From contig CM046442.1 of assembly GCA_025506515.1 (NCBI GenBank), forward strand, positions 62,629,340 to 62,693,339: a DNA stretch of 64,000 bases. Direction: 5' to 3'. Source of the stretch: Flaveria trinervia. Taxonomy: Eukaryota > Streptophyta > Magnoliopsida > Asterales > Asteraceae. The position numbers and the translations under genes were made by a program. The notes beneath the pieces were generated by a model. The model made no database searches and was not told the origin of the DNA. It saw nothing but the letters and a program-made list of their open reading frames with translations. This document shows positions 10,581 through 22,521 of this stretch, piece by piece; position 1 is the stretch's first letter, and each line of letters opens with the position of its first letter.

Positions 10581-12032
10581 ACGCCATCTAGAGCCGGTTA
10601 TGTGGAATATGTGCTTCAAAAGGTCTTGAAAAGTTAGTTTTCATGGACCTTTTCAACCCATTAGGATGTGTTTTGTTGTGGATGTATGAATCCCTTATGT
10701 TTCAAGGTTTAATCTTGCATGCTTTGGTTTAAACGTTGAAAGATTTACATCAAATGTTTGATTGTGTTGTTTGGACAAACCTTAAAGTTTTAGTTTATGT
10801 TGGCTGAAACTTTTGGGCTGACATAAGGGGTTCATTTTTTTTGGATGTTGAATATGTTTCTCATTATGGTGCATAACATAGCCCTAGCCTTATGTGTTTG
10901 GTTTTGGTTGATTGTTGTATGCCATGTTGGTTTTGTTTCTTGAAAGGGTTGTAATTTGTGTTTTGTATCTTGGGTTGTAATTTATTTATTCATTTGGTTA
11001 TGTAATAAATAGATTAGGTGCATTTCTTTTATTAGAAAAATTGTATTGGGATATAATTTTTGAAAAAGAAGATGCACAAGAGGAAGACTCAAAGAAGGAC
11101 ACAAAAGACATGGACACTTGAAGCTTTTGGATGTGGTTTCAAGTGGGAGTTCATGGACACATTTTGATGTCTCATCTTCACCCTTAGGAAAGACCTTATG
11201 ACAAAACTTGTGATGGCAAACAAGTGTGGTCAACTTAGTGGCTATGGTTATCCACCCATGTTTGTATGTTTGTGCTGTTTGGATGTTTGGATGTTTGTTG
11301 TTTGATTGTTTGGTTGATATTTGGATATGCATTACAAACTCATTAACAAAGTTAACAAGCTGAAAATTGATGGTTCTTATCATTAAGTAGTTAATAAAAG
11401 GTTATTATAAGGATTAATGGTTTTATTAAAGTAGGTTTTATTAAAAGTGAACCATAGGGTACCTTGTATTTGAAAGCATGCAAATATAAGGTACATGGAG
11501 TTTTCTAACTAAGATTATGAAAACTTAAATTCCTTTAATGAACAAGTTTAACACCATCCTTTTGCACAACACTTGAGTCATTGGAAACTCTTAATGGGAT
11601 AAAGGTCACCTAACCATTTTGTGGGAACATGTGACTTGAGGTGGGGATACCATATTTGTGGGATAAAGGTCACCTAACCACTTATGTTGGAAAACTCACA
11701 TGTGTGTGAAAGTAGGGTAACTTGATTTGCAAACCATGTTAACTGGATCACCTACAATATGGTTTACAAAGGTGTTGATGGGATAAACATGCCCATTATA
11801 TATATGATGTTTTAAAGTCGATCCCATACCCTAGAAGTTGAAAAGGGTTGCAATTGTCAAAACGTTGACTACCTTGTAATTTAAATATGGGCTAAAGGTC
11901 ACCTAACCACTATTTAAATGTAACGTTGGATTCTAGATTTTAATATTGTGTAAGAAACTTAAAAGGGGTTTTAATTATTAAAATATGAACCATATCGAAA
12001 TTACTAAAATTTAACTTTGTTGTATTTTGTAG
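10581..12032 (+). other. C1 leader: degenerate PBS and triple 21-mer repeat, no gene
   Basis: Directly after the LTR, GCCATCTAGAGCC is a diverged form of the TGGTATCAGAGCC primer site for initiator-Met tRNA. The rest is untranslated leader. A 21-base unit, GGGATAAAGGTCACCTAACCA, occurs at 11596-11616 and 11660-11680, with a one-base variant at 11889-11909. I see no protein gene; frames on both strands are composition artefacts. Confidence 0.6.
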
Positions 12033-13114
12033 ATGGCCACCAACAATAATGATAACAATGAATTGTTCTCAAGCAAGAGAAACGATCATACATTTTAGAC
12101 GAGCCGATTCCCAATCAACCTAGTGAGGATGATGAGGAGGCCTACAATAATTGGGTGAAATACACTAAGGACTCGGTCCAAGTGTCTTGCCTTATGTTGG
12201 CAAGTATGACTCCAGATATCCAAAAGGAGTATGAACATCATGGAGCGTATGACATGATAACCCAGTTGAAGGAAACGTTCCAACAACAAGCACGGTTGAG
12301 CACTTCGAAACGGTTCAAGCACTCCATGCGTGTCGTATGGACGACACCCAATCTGTTTCATCTTATGTACTTAAGATGAAAAGCCACATCGACCGCCTCG
12401 AAATACTGAATTGTCCGGTCTTGAAAGAGTTGGCTATGGATTTGATCCTCAACTCTTGTCAAAAAGGTTTGACAACTTTGTCATGAACTATAACATGAAC
12501 GAGTGGGATAAGAACATAAATGAGCTTCACTCTATGCTCAAAACTCCTGAGGTGGCCATGGGTAAAATGGTTTTACCCGTTCTCACCATCAATGAAGGTG
12601 GGAACAAGAAGAGGCCTCACCCCGCACCCAAGGCAAATGTTGCAAAGGGTAAAGGGCATGTTAGGGGAAAGTGAAAGGGAGTGGTAAGAGAGCCACCACC
12701 CAAACCAGCGAGAAGAAACAAAAGGTTGCTTCAAATGACCCATGCTTTAAGTGTGGGGAGATTGGACATTGGGCAAGAAATTGCCCAGTCCATCTCAAAG
12801 AGTTGCAAGCAAAGAGGGATGTCGGGCAAACCTCAGGTAGAATTTTCATGATCCATATTGATCTAAATTTAATATCCTCTAACACATGGGAATTGGATAC
12901 CGGAAATCATATTTGCAACTTATTGCAGGGGTTCAAAAGAAGTAAGGACATCAAGAAAAGGGATGTAACCCTCTACATGGGGAATGGAGCAAAGGTTCAA
13001 GTTGAAGGCCGAGGGGACTACATCTTGAAGCTTCCAAATGGTTTGGAAGCAATTTTGAACAATATTTTGCATGCTCCTAGTTTGACTAGGAACATTATTT
13101 CTGTTGCCCAATGA
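12033..13114 (+). pseudogene. C1 gag-protease, frameshifted
   Basis: Gag binds and packages the element RNA; protease cleaves the polyprotein. ATG 12033 gives MATNNNDNNEL and then shifts frame. Blocks follow in changing frames: EEAYNNWVKYTKDS, a stretch matching the copia gag domain, MKSHIDRLEILNCPVL and a basic tail. The zinc knuckle CFKCGEIGHWARNC (CX2CX4HX4C) is at 12743-12784. The protease motif reads WELDTGNHICN, so the DTG triad is kept. At least three frame shifts break the ORF. Confidence 0.8.
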
Positions 13115-13990
13115 AGACAATATGGTTATGTTTTGTCATTTATTGTGAATGAAATTCATGTTTCTTTAAATGGCACGTTTTATTTTAAATCTATTCCTAT
13201 TAATGGTATTTATGATTGAATTGGTTCGTGAAAACACATTATATGATAGCTCACTGTACCAAACCACCACTAAGAAACTCAAATTGGATTTGAGTGATAC
13301 CTATCTTTGGCATTGCCGTCTTGGTCATATAAACAAGAAGCGCATACAAACACTTCAAAAGAACGGTCTTCTAAAAGCAAATGAATATGATTCATTCGAT
13401 GTATGTGAATCTTGTTTACAAGGTAAAATGACTAAGGCACCTTTTAGTAGCAAGTCTGAAAGGCAAAAATTTATTAGGCATCACACATTCGGATGTATGT
13501 GGTCCTTTTAAGCTAATAACTAGGTACCATGAAAGATACTTCATTACCTTTACTTACGATTATAGTCGATATGGTTATGTGTACTTGTTAAGACACAAAG
13601 ATGAAGATTTTGAAATGTTCAAAATCTTGCAAAATTAAGTAGAAAATCAACTCAACAAGAAAATAAAAATTCTCCGCACCGATAGAGGAAGTGAATACCT
13701 TGTGATGCTTTTAGAGATCATCTTAGAAGTTGTGGTATTGTCTCACAACTATCTCCTCCTGGAATGCCACAACATAATAGCGTGTCCAAGAGGATAAATC
13801 GAACTCTATTAGATATGGTTCGATCTATGATGGCTAGAAGCTCACCGCCTCTATCATTTTGGGGTTTCGCTTTGCTCTCTGCGGCCCGTATTTTGAATAT
13901 GACCCCAACCAAGAAAGTAGAAACGACACCTTTTGAAATATGGCATGGAGGGTTCCATCACTGTCATATTTAAAGGTATGGGTTTGTGAG
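13115..13990 (+). pseudogene. C1 integrase, inactive
   Basis: Integrase inserts the cDNA copy. The GAG-pre-integrase block reads YLWHCRLGHINKKRIQTL and VCESCLQGKMTKAPF, with the HHCC-type zinc residues. In the core, HSDVCGP and RTDRGSEY keep the first two acidic residues. The third block reads QHNSVSKRINRTLLDMV, where the family has Glu in place of Lys after Ser, so the catalytic triad is lost. Several stops and shifts also occur between 13500 and 13780. Confidence 0.85.
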
Positions 13991-15170
13991 GCCTATGTTA
14001 AGACTCCCACCTCAAACAAGCTAGAAAGTCGTTCCACTAAGTGTATCTTCATTGGATATCCCAGAGATTCTATGGGATATTATTTCTATGATCCATTAGA
14101 ACAAAAGGAGTTTGTTGCCAAGAAGCCTGAATTCTTAGAAGCTAAATTCCTTATGAAAGGAACTAGCTGTAGAACTGTGGATCTTGAGGAGGATCAAGAA
14201 CCACAAACCGATACACATTTGGTTGACACTAGCATTCATCATGATGATGTTGAGAATGATCAAGTGGTTGATCAATTTACACAAAACATTCGCCGATATG
14301 GTATAATTAGTAATCCACCTGAAAGATATGGATTTTTCATAGATGGATGCTATGTGGTAGATTCTGATGAACCAACCACGTATCATGATGCATTGCCCAA
14401 TTTGGATTGTGACAAATGGCTTGAAGCCATGAACGTAGAGATGCAATCCATGTATGACAACCAAGTGTGGGACTTGGTTGAACCACCTCTTAACTCCAAG
14501 ATAATTAGAAGTAAGTGGGTTTTCAAGAAGAAAACCGATATGCATGGAAACTTGGATACATATAAAGCTAGACTTCTAGCAAAAGGTTTCACTCAAACTC
14601 AAGGGGTTGATTGTGATGAGACCTTCTCAGCAGTTGCAATGCTAAAGTCTATTAGGATATTATTTGCCATAGCTGTTCATTATGATTATGAGATTTGGCA
14701 AATGGATGTCAAAACCGCTTTTCTAAATGGATATCTTGACGAAGATGTCTATATGGCTCAACGTGAAGGTTTTGTCAACTCAAAACATCCTAACAAAGTA
14801 TGCAAGTTAAAGAAATCAATCTATGGATTGAAGCAAGCATCAAGAAGTTGGAATCACCATTTTGATGAAGAAATAACCAAATTTGGGTTCATCAAAAAGC
14901 TGATGAAGCATGTGTATATAAGAAGGCTAGTGCGAGCATCACCATTTTCTTAGTATTGTATGTCAATGACATCTACTATTTGGAAATGACATTCCAACCA
15001 TGGAAGGTGTAAAAGCCTGGCTTGGAAGCTGTTTCTCTATTAAGGATCTTGGTGAAGCCGCCTATATTTTAGGAATAAAGATCTATAAGGATAGATCAAG
15101 GTGGTTGATAGGTTTGAATCAAAGTGCGTACATTGATAAGATCTTGAAAAATGTTCAAGATGGAAAACCC
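13991..15170 (+). pseudogene. C1 reverse transcriptase, active site mutated
   Basis: The domain copies RNA into DNA. An open stretch to 14953 carries VEPPLNSKIIRSKWVFKKK, KARLLAKGFTQ, QMDVKTAFLNGYLDEDVYM and KKSIYGLKQASRSWN. The first catalytic Asp (QMDV) is present. After a frame shift near 14940 the active-site box reads LYVNDIY at about 14957-14974, so YVDD has become YVND. Further frame shifts follow. The region before the RT (about 14160-14380) is the usual variable linker. Confidence 0.88.
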
Positions 15171-15960
15171 TAAGAAAGATATTGTACCTATTCAAAGAGG
15201 AACGATATTGAGTAAGACTCAATGTCCAAGCTCAAAGGATGAGCAAGACAAAATGAAAGATATGTCGTATGCGTCTGCTATAGGATCCATCACGTATGCA
15301 ATGTTATGCACTAGACCGACGTGTCATGCGCTTTGAGCATGACAAGCCGATACCAACAAAATCCTGAAGCAATCATTGGATGGCTGTTAAGAACATACTT
15401 AAGTACCTAACGAGGACTAAAGATATGTTCCTAATCTATGGATCTGGTGAGGAAGAACTCGTAGTAAAGGGTTACACGGATGCGAGTTTCCAAACTTATC
15501 GGGATGATTCAAGATCACAATAGGGGTACATTTTCATCTTGAATGGAGGAGCAATCTCTTGGAAGAGCTCTAAGCAAGATGTGGTGGCATTATCAACGAC
15601 AAAGTCAGAATACATTGCCGCTTCATTAGCAGCTCAGGAAGCTGCATGGTTAAAGAAGTTCATTGCCGATCTAGGGGTGGTCCCTTCCATTCAGGACCCC
15701 CTAGAAATTCGTTGTGATAACGAGGGTGCGATTGCTCAAATCAAGGAACCCCGTGCACATCAGAAGACTAGGCACATTGAATGAAGGTTCAACTACATAG
15801 GGGATGAAGTTGAAAAGGGGAAGATATGTATTCGCAAAGTTCACACGGAAGAAAACATTACGGATCCCCTCACGAAGCTTTTTGAAAAGGCGAAGCATGA
15901 AAGTCATGCTTGTGCCATGGGGCTTCAATATTCTAGTGATTGGACTGGATCTTTAATTTC
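15171..15960 (+). pseudogene. C1 RNase H, broken
   Basis: Blocks seen are MSYASAIGSITYAMLCTRP, GYTDASFQ, AISWKSSKQDVVALSTTKSEYIAAS (15540-15640), RCDNEGAIAQIKEP and LTKLFEKAKHESHACAMGL. These follow the copia RNase H order with the conserved Asp and Glu positions mostly readable, but spread over three frames with stops. It ends near 15960. Confidence 0.85.
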
Positions 15961-16722
15961 TGTAATGAGATATTGTAACCCTTTATTACATGAATGAATT
16001 ATTCAGTTATAATGATTCAACTAATATTCCTATTTTGCATGTTTAAAATCCATGAGTAAATTATTTACTCAGAATGTCTATAGTTGTTCATGATTGTGGG
16101 AACAAGTATGAAAGTAACGCTATCATGAACTTGGATTGGTAGATATTCATATGGATGAATATATAGCAAAAGGTTACCGCCAAAGTTCGTAAATATTTGT
16201 GGGATGCAAATATTGGACTGACCTGCATCTCAAATATTACTACATGGAATCTTCCTAATTGATCATAAGTAATTTTGAGTAAAGGCGAACATCATTTTGT
16301 TTCCTTTGACCTGAGATACATATTGGGTGTTGATATTTACCGAATATTATACTTTGACTTAGCTCTTCGCTGTTCTGAAAGATGGTAGTACATAAGTCTA
16401 AGTTCATGTATGATATAAGGTAATTGTGAGAGACGTATGTTGTCAAGATGGGATTTGTCCCTCTTATTCGTTGAGAGTAAGATTCTAAGGCTCGACAAAG
16501 TTAGATCAATGGAGAATGATCACCATGTGTCTCTAGGATTTTACATGACATCTGCGACAAAAGGATAGATGATTGTTTCACCTAAAACCTTTCAAGTATG
16601 GTACTTGAAGAGGATGATTTTATTGAATGGCACTTAGTCATACGTATTAAGGGTAGTAAACCGTGGTCAGGCGGTATTACTGCTTGCATGAATATTCTAT
16701 GAATCTTGTGCAAGTGGGAGAT
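15961..16722 (+). other. C1 3' non-coding region and polypurine tract
   Basis: No gene is seen. The sequence is closely matched, inverted, by C2 at 52531-53280, so it is a conserved 3' untranslated region of this family. It ends in GTGGGAGATT (about 16714-16723), the polypurine tract touching the 3' LTR. Confidence 0.75.
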
Positions 16723-17045
16723 TGTTGGACCTTATATGCCCAAGACACATACAAGAATGATGTGGTTAGTACGTTATGTTCCAAGTCGGGTCATACCAAT
16801 AACAAGCTATACCAACACCAATTAGTATTTATTTATTGATGAGATCATACAAATAAAACTGACACCAATTTAGAAAATGGGTTTTTCTAAAACGTTGCTT
16901 TTGTAAAAGAACAACATTGTGTGGATAATTTGTTCATGAGAAATTGTTTGTTTCATTATTTAAGTTGGTTAAATAATAACAAATAAAAGTGTGTCATTGT
17001 CATAAAATTAAAAGAGGTTTTAATTTTATAAAATGAAGGGTAAGT
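16723..17045 (+). repeat. C1 3' LTR, first 323 bases only
   Basis: TGTTGGACCTTATATGCCCA starts a copy of the 9649 LTR that runs collinear up to AAGGGTAAGT and then stops. Beyond 17045 the sequence is inverted ORF3 of S2. The missing 600 or so bases are not seen elsewhere in the window. Confidence 0.9.
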
Positions 17046-19257
17046 TGAGAATCACCTTCACCAACAAGTGTCTCAAAAAGGGCATTGATCTCTGCAGTGA
17101 TCCAGTCTTGGATTCTTTGAGCCAACTTGTCAGCTTGCCTTGATTGGCTTGGATTGACGAATGGCATGTTGACTAAATCCAGACCATCATAATAGTTCAG
17201 GGTCTGAAAATTGAAGACCTCTTGCTGCCTTTGAACCTTCATGATGATTAGGGCTCTCCTGTTGCTATCATACCTCCACCCAATGATGTGATTGGAAGAT
17301 GGTGGAGATGACATAGCCCTTGGTATCCTATTCTCAAATAGACTCTGTATGAAGGAGTCCATGTAGTCCACATCAATGTGAATTTGAGGAGGTTGCTAAG
17401 AATGCACAATTGCAAGTGAGGATGGTGAGTCCTCAGTGTCCATTCTCTCTGGAAAAACTCCCATGTTCTGTAGCTATAATGACTTTCTCCCCCCTTTTGG
17501 TAGCATCACCCACTTGCATAGGTGAGCCAGGAGTTAGGTTAATCACATCCACAGATTCTTGTGTTCCTGGTTGAGCTCTTCTTAAAGGTCTCCCAGCTAG
17601 TTTTTCCTTAAGATATGAAATCTAAAGTTGCTGATCATTGACCTTGTTCTGCAAGGTAGTCACTTGAGATTTAAGGTGACTAACCTTGGAGACTAAATAG
17701 ATGCATGTTTGAGAGAGTTTTTGCACCTTTAGTCTTCAATTCCCTCATCTTCATTAGAAGAATCATTAGGGGATGAGATGATTGGATCAAAGTACTCACT
17801 CTCACCACCCGCTTCAGGTTCTTGGCTGCTGGATTTCCTCTACTCACTGACAATCTCAGTTGAGATGTCAGTGGGCTGAGTTGCCATGGTTGAGGTCTTA
17901 ATGATGTAATAACTTTCCAAAGTGAGAGCCTCATCCATATGGACATCCTGAACAGGTTCAGAAATGTCTACCTGAGTAGTAGGTGATAATGGGGGCTAGA
18001 AATAGGTGCCCCAGAGGCACTCATCTCTCTTTGAGTAGGGGAAAAGAAGAGAGAATCATGGTACTCACTAATACCAAGATCTTCATCAGTGTAGAAATCA
18101 AGATTGGGGATTGGTTGGTTGAGATCTAAAAGCTGGGGATGGTAACTGTCCACTGACGGTTGATCACTTGAGTGTTAAGACTTAGAGTGATGGCTTAAGG
18201 CAGTTTGGCTTATAAGCTCATCAGTCTAAGCATGAGGAACCTCAACACTGATCCTTGAATAGATAGGAGTGGTTTGCTCCACAGGAGAAGTGCGAGCTCC
18301 AGTGTCCACTTCCTCCTGAATGGGTGAGTGTATAGGAACTACACAGACTGAATAGCCTGAGTAGGGGTTCGTTTGGATTTTCTTTGGTAGGTGAGGGTGA
18401 TTTGTCGCTGTGAAGGTGGTTGGGATGTAGCAGGTGTGGTTTCAACACTAGCTGGTGCTGCTAGGTTGTCACCTTGAGCAATGAGCTCTAACATTTTTGG
18501 GACCAGGGCTGTTTCTAACCCAGAGAAGCCAATAGTAGGATTTCTCAATATTTTAAAGATTTCAGGCTTCATCTGTCCTAGTTTAAGAATGTTACCTGTT
18601 CCCCTTAACTATGAGCCCAGTTCATAGTTAAGAATGTACTGGACATATCTAGGGAACATGTAATATTCTAAGGAGTCCAAGTTTGCAAGAAATTAGTATA
18701 AAAAAATTGAGAATACCTAAACTTGACCTCTTGAATCATTCCATGGATAATGAAGGAGAGATCCTCAGGAATCTGGTCCCATCCACCATGCTTGTTTGAG
18801 AAGCTGTGGATAACCACATTGAGTAGGAATCTCCACTAGGATGAGACCTTCCCTTTCCTGAAGCTTTTGACAGAATAATCTCCCACATAACTCATCTGCT
18901 CAAAAGAATGATTGACAACTTTTTTAGGAAAAACACCTCACCTTCTTCATCATCCAGCTGAAGATGCATGTTGATGATGGCCGGAGTGATGAAGATTGTT
19001 CTCCCCTGCACTGTGGTAGACAGTGCCTTCTCCACGTCCATTATGACCTCTTGACAGGTCTTCTAAAATTCGAGCAGATGATCTTTATAGAGTGGAGGAT
19101 CAATGGTTAGGGAGGTGAAGTAGTTGGACAAAGCTAAGAAGCGACAAACCTCCGAGAAATGAGGATCTTTCTCAGATCTTAACAGAGAAACCTGGTTGTG
19201 TTGCCTGTGGAGCTTCATGGTAAAGTTCGGGTCATTTCTATGAATAGGGGTGGCCAT
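17046..19257 (-). pseudogene. S2 ORF3, truncated and frameshifted
   Basis: This is the third ORF, of unknown function. ATG 19257 gives MATPIHRNDPNFTMKLH and leads into FLALSNYFTSLTIDPPLY...LLEF, where the conserved Trp is TAG (19063-19065 on the plus strand). Downstream blocks are in changing frames and include a Ser/Pro-rich middle. Near the 3' break HIIGWRYDSNRRALIIMKV (starting about 17287) matches the IIxW motif of S0, S3 and S4. The second C-terminal motif is missing because the sequence ends at 17046. Confidence 0.7.
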
Positions 19258-19966
19258 TGTGAGGTAGCTTAAGGATGAAGAAAGAACGAAGAAAGAAATT
19301 TCAGAGAGAAATTTTAGGTTTTAGGTTTAGAGGAAGAAGCAGATGATAGAAAGAGGGGGAAACCGTTAGGTTTAAATGTGAAAAGGATTTTAGATCAAGT
19401 TTAATGAAAGAGGATAATCTTTGAAATCCAGATGTTGGTCCCACCTCTGAAAAAGTAGTTAATTTTGCTAAAAAAGTAGTTTTCTTGGAAGTCAAAAAAC
19501 TTCCGAAGGAAAATTATCTTGAGAAGTTTTAAATGAAAAAGCTTCTGAAGCTAAAATGACTTTGGAAGATTTTGCTAAGAGTTGTGAAGACTTTGACTTC
19601 GGAAGAAAATCAAGTCTTGAAAGTTTTGTTTAAGAACAAAACTTCCGAGAGTTAATTTACTTTGTAAGAAAACGGTCATTGAAAACATATAATTGCCAAA
19701 TAAAATTTTAAGTTTCGAAAGATATTCAGGAATTTTCTCCGAAGGTAAAATACTTGGGCAGTTATTTGTTTTAAAAGCATAAATTTCTTCCGAAGTTAAA
19801 AACATAACTTCTGAAGGATCAAAATTTTCATAAATCTAAGGAAAGTCTTTAAAAAGAATTTCATCCAAAGAAAACAAGAGCTTATGAAAGTGATGAACTA
19901 GACAACTTAGGACATACATGTTTTAAGAAATAATAAGAATTAGTTTTAAAAAAAACTTACTCAAAG
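19258..19966 (-). repeat. S2 pol-ORF3 spacer with CTTCCGAAG-like repeats
   Basis: No gene is present. Between about 19490 and 19830 the near-palindrome CTTCCGAAG / CTTCGGAAG and variants (CTTCTGAAG, TTCCGAAG, CTTTGGAAG) occur about ten times. The same motif occurs in the S2 LTR (26127-26330). A TATA-like ATTTAAACC (minus, about 19376-19368) lies about 110 bases before the ORF3 ATG. The final pyrimidine-rich 100 bases look like a leader. Confidence 0.65.
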
Positions 19967-20640
19967 TTGATCTTCCCAATAGCTTATACAAGATATTTAA
20001 ATCTCTATTTATCAAATGCCTTTGTAAACAGATCAGCATATTGTTTATCTGTGTGAACTTTGACTAGTTTAATTAATCCCTATTCATAATTATCTCTTAT
20101 TAAATGATACCTGATGTGATGTGTTTGGTCCTTGAATGCTGCATAGGATTCTCTGTGATTGAGATAGCACTATTGCTGTCTATATGAACGGGAGTCTCCT
20201 TGAAGTTGAACCCATAGTCCAGCATCTGATTGAATCCAAAGCACTTAAGCACAACAGCATGCAGCAACAATGTATTCAACGTCAACAGTTGATGCAGAGA
20301 CACAGGATTGTTTCTTGCATTGCCATGACACAACCCTTCCACCAAGAAACTGACATCCCCCAGATGTAGACTTTGCAGTCATGTTGCAAGCACCATAATC
20401 ACTATATGTGTAAGGATACAGATTGAATTCAGGATTCCTCGGATACCATAAACCAAGTGTTGAAGCACCCTTAAGGTATCTTAGAATCCTTTTGACAGTG
20501 ATATGATGAGACATCTTAGGGTTGGCTTGATATCTTGCACAGATGCAAGTGGCAAACATAATATCAGGCCTGTTAGCAGTAAGATACATAAGAGACCCAA
20601 TCATAGCCCTATATATTTGTTCATCTACACAATCACCCTC
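19967..20640 (-). pseudogene. S2 RNase H, broken
   Basis: Blocks seen on the minus strand are MIGSLMYLTANRPDIMFATC, CARYQANPKMSHHITVKRIL, YTYSDYGACNMTAKSTSGG, VVSWQCKKQSCVSAST, NQMLDYGFNFKETPVHIDSN and LFTKAFDK, ending near 19967. The usual AEAEY block reads VDVEYIV. It spans at least two frames. Confidence 0.88.
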
Positions 20641-21510
20641 AAGATTAGGTCCAAGGGAGTGGTTTCTAGCTATGGGTGTCTTAGTAATCTTACAATCAGT
20701 TATGTTGAACCTGTTGAGTATGTCCTAAACATACACTGACTAACTAATGAAAATGCCATCTTCAATTTATTTCACTTGAATTCCCACAAAGAAATTGAGT
20801 TCCCCGATGGCACTCATTTCAAATATGTCCTTCATCAACTTCTCAAAGTCTTTGCAGAGCTTTGGATTAGTTGAACCAAAGATGATGTCATCCATATATA
20901 CTTGAACTAGTAATATGTCATTTCCTTGTCCTTTGATGAAGAGAGTTCCATCTATAATACATCTCCTGTATCCACGCTTGCAAAGATATTGAGATAGTGT
21001 CTCATACCACTTCCTGGGTGCCTAATGCAACCCATACAGAGCTTTGTCAAGCCTGCAGACATAATCAAGATGATCAGGATCTACAAAACCAGGTGGTCGT
21101 TTGACATACACCTCTTCATCAATCACTTCGTAGAGATAAGCATACTTCTCATCAAGTTGAAAGACCTTGAAGTTCTTGGATGCAGCAAATGCCAGGAATA
21201 TCCTAACAGCTTCCAGTCTTGCTTCAGGAGCAAAGACATCTGTGTAGTCAACTCCTTCTTCTTGTGTATATCCTTGACCAACTACTCTAGCTTTGTTCTT
21301 GATGATGAATCGTCTATCATACTTCTTGTTCCTAAACACCCGTTTGGTTCCAATGGTAGTCTTCCCATGAGGCAGAGGACAAAGGTTCCAAACTTTCTGT
21401 CTATTGAATTGAAGCAGCTCCTCTTGCATAGCTTTAACCCAACTTCCATCCTTTAGAGCCTCATCAACTTTCTTTGTCTTTATCTGGGATAAAAACAAGA
21501 GTGAAGACAA
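20641..21510 (-). pseudogene. S2 reverse transcriptase, one nonsense codon seen
   Basis: The frame from 21510 carries VKAMQEELLQFNRQKVWNL, IGTKRVFRNKK, KARVVGQGYTQEEGVDY, FQLDEKYAYLYE and LDKALYGLH. The stop after GLH (TAG, plus 21022-21024) replaces the Gln of the GLHQAPR block. The active site YMDD is intact at 20898-20887. The first catalytic block reads FQLDEK instead of the usual QMDVK, keeping the Asp. Confidence 0.88.
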
Positions 21511-22500
21511 ACATTTGCTTCATGGGTTGTCCTCTTGTTCTTGCCATCATTTGATTTCTCAGCAAATTTGGCAATTTGATCCTTGGTATTCAAGATGGTG
21601 CAAGGACAACCAAATGACCTGAGAAAACCAATGACAGGTTTCCTCTTCTGCCAAAGTTCATAAGGAGTCTTGCCATGAGTCTTAGCTACTAAAACTCTGT
21701 TCTGCACATAGCAGGCAGTGTTGACTGCCTCTGCCCAGAAGGTGATGGACAGCTTAGAGTTAGACAACATGGTTCTTGCAGCTTCAATTAGTGTCATGTT
21801 TCTCCTCTTAGCAACACCATTCTCAGCAACACCATTTTGTTGAGGAGTCCTCAGAGCACTGTATTGTCTTGTAATACCCTTTTCATCACAAAATGCATCA
21901 AGGATTTGGTTCTTGAATTTAGTTCCCTGATCACATCTTATGATTTTCACCTTGTGATCAGATTGATTCTCAAAATTTAAGATGAAATTCTTTAGAATCT
22001 CAGGAGTCTCATCCTCAGTTCTAAGGAAAAAGACCCAAGTGAATCTTGTAAAGTCATCTGTGATCACTAAGCAATAAGAGGTTGTTTCTAGACTCATTAC
22101 ATTGGTGGGGCCAAAGAGATCTATATGTAACAAGTGTAGGGGTCTAGTGATGAAGTTCCTTTCCTTAGGCTTGTGAGATACCTTATGTTGTTTCCCTTTC
22201 AAGCGTGCAACACAATGGTCATCACTTGTAAACTCTTCCGTTGGCATTCCAGTTACCAAATCATTCTTAATCAGTTTATTCATGTTTTTAATGTTTACAT
22301 GTCATATTCTTTTATGCCATAGGAAAGACTCATCACTATTTGCTTTAGACAGAAAGCATGAAACTTCTCTAGAGGGAGATGTTTCTTATAGATCCATCTT
22401 GTACATGTTCCCTTTTCCTGGGGGCTCTAAGCAAAATATGCTCATGAGGAATGACCACCATGGGCTTGAGAAAAATGCACTCATGCTGAGAAAAGAGCAT
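21480..22500 (-). pseudogene. S2 integrase, catalytic block altered
   Basis: The frame 22283-21480 includes a GAG-pre-integrase tail (KLIKNDLVTGMP, CVARLKGKQHKVSH) and the core: HLLHIDLFGPTNVMS with the first Asp, IIRCDQGTKFKN with the second Asp, and QQNGVAENGVAKRRNMTL at the third. Here a short direct duplication repeats NGVA, so the block has one Glu and then Lys where the single NGVAERRN motif is normal. N-terminal blocks continue upstream in another frame to about 22500. The C-terminus is cut by stops. Confidence 0.85.
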
Positions 22501-22521
22501 GTTATGACATTAATCACAAAA

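Larger units (their letters stand above)
9649..17045 (+). mobile_element. C1: Ty1/copia element with truncated 3' LTR
   Basis: The order is 5' LTR (9649-10580), long leader, gag-protease, integrase, RT, RNase H, 3' non-coding region, polypurine tract (16713-16722) and the first 323 bases of the 3' LTR. The 3' LTR stops at 17045, where S2 sequence on the other strand begins. The bases before the 5' LTR are TTATA (9644-9648), but the matching target duplication is not visible. The 214 bases before it (9435-9648) hold nothing I recognise. Confidence 0.9.

Noticed and set aside
10982..11383. A 133-codon minus-strand frame in the C1 leader
   Set aside because: Lies in untranslated leader, opposite to the element, and shows no motif.
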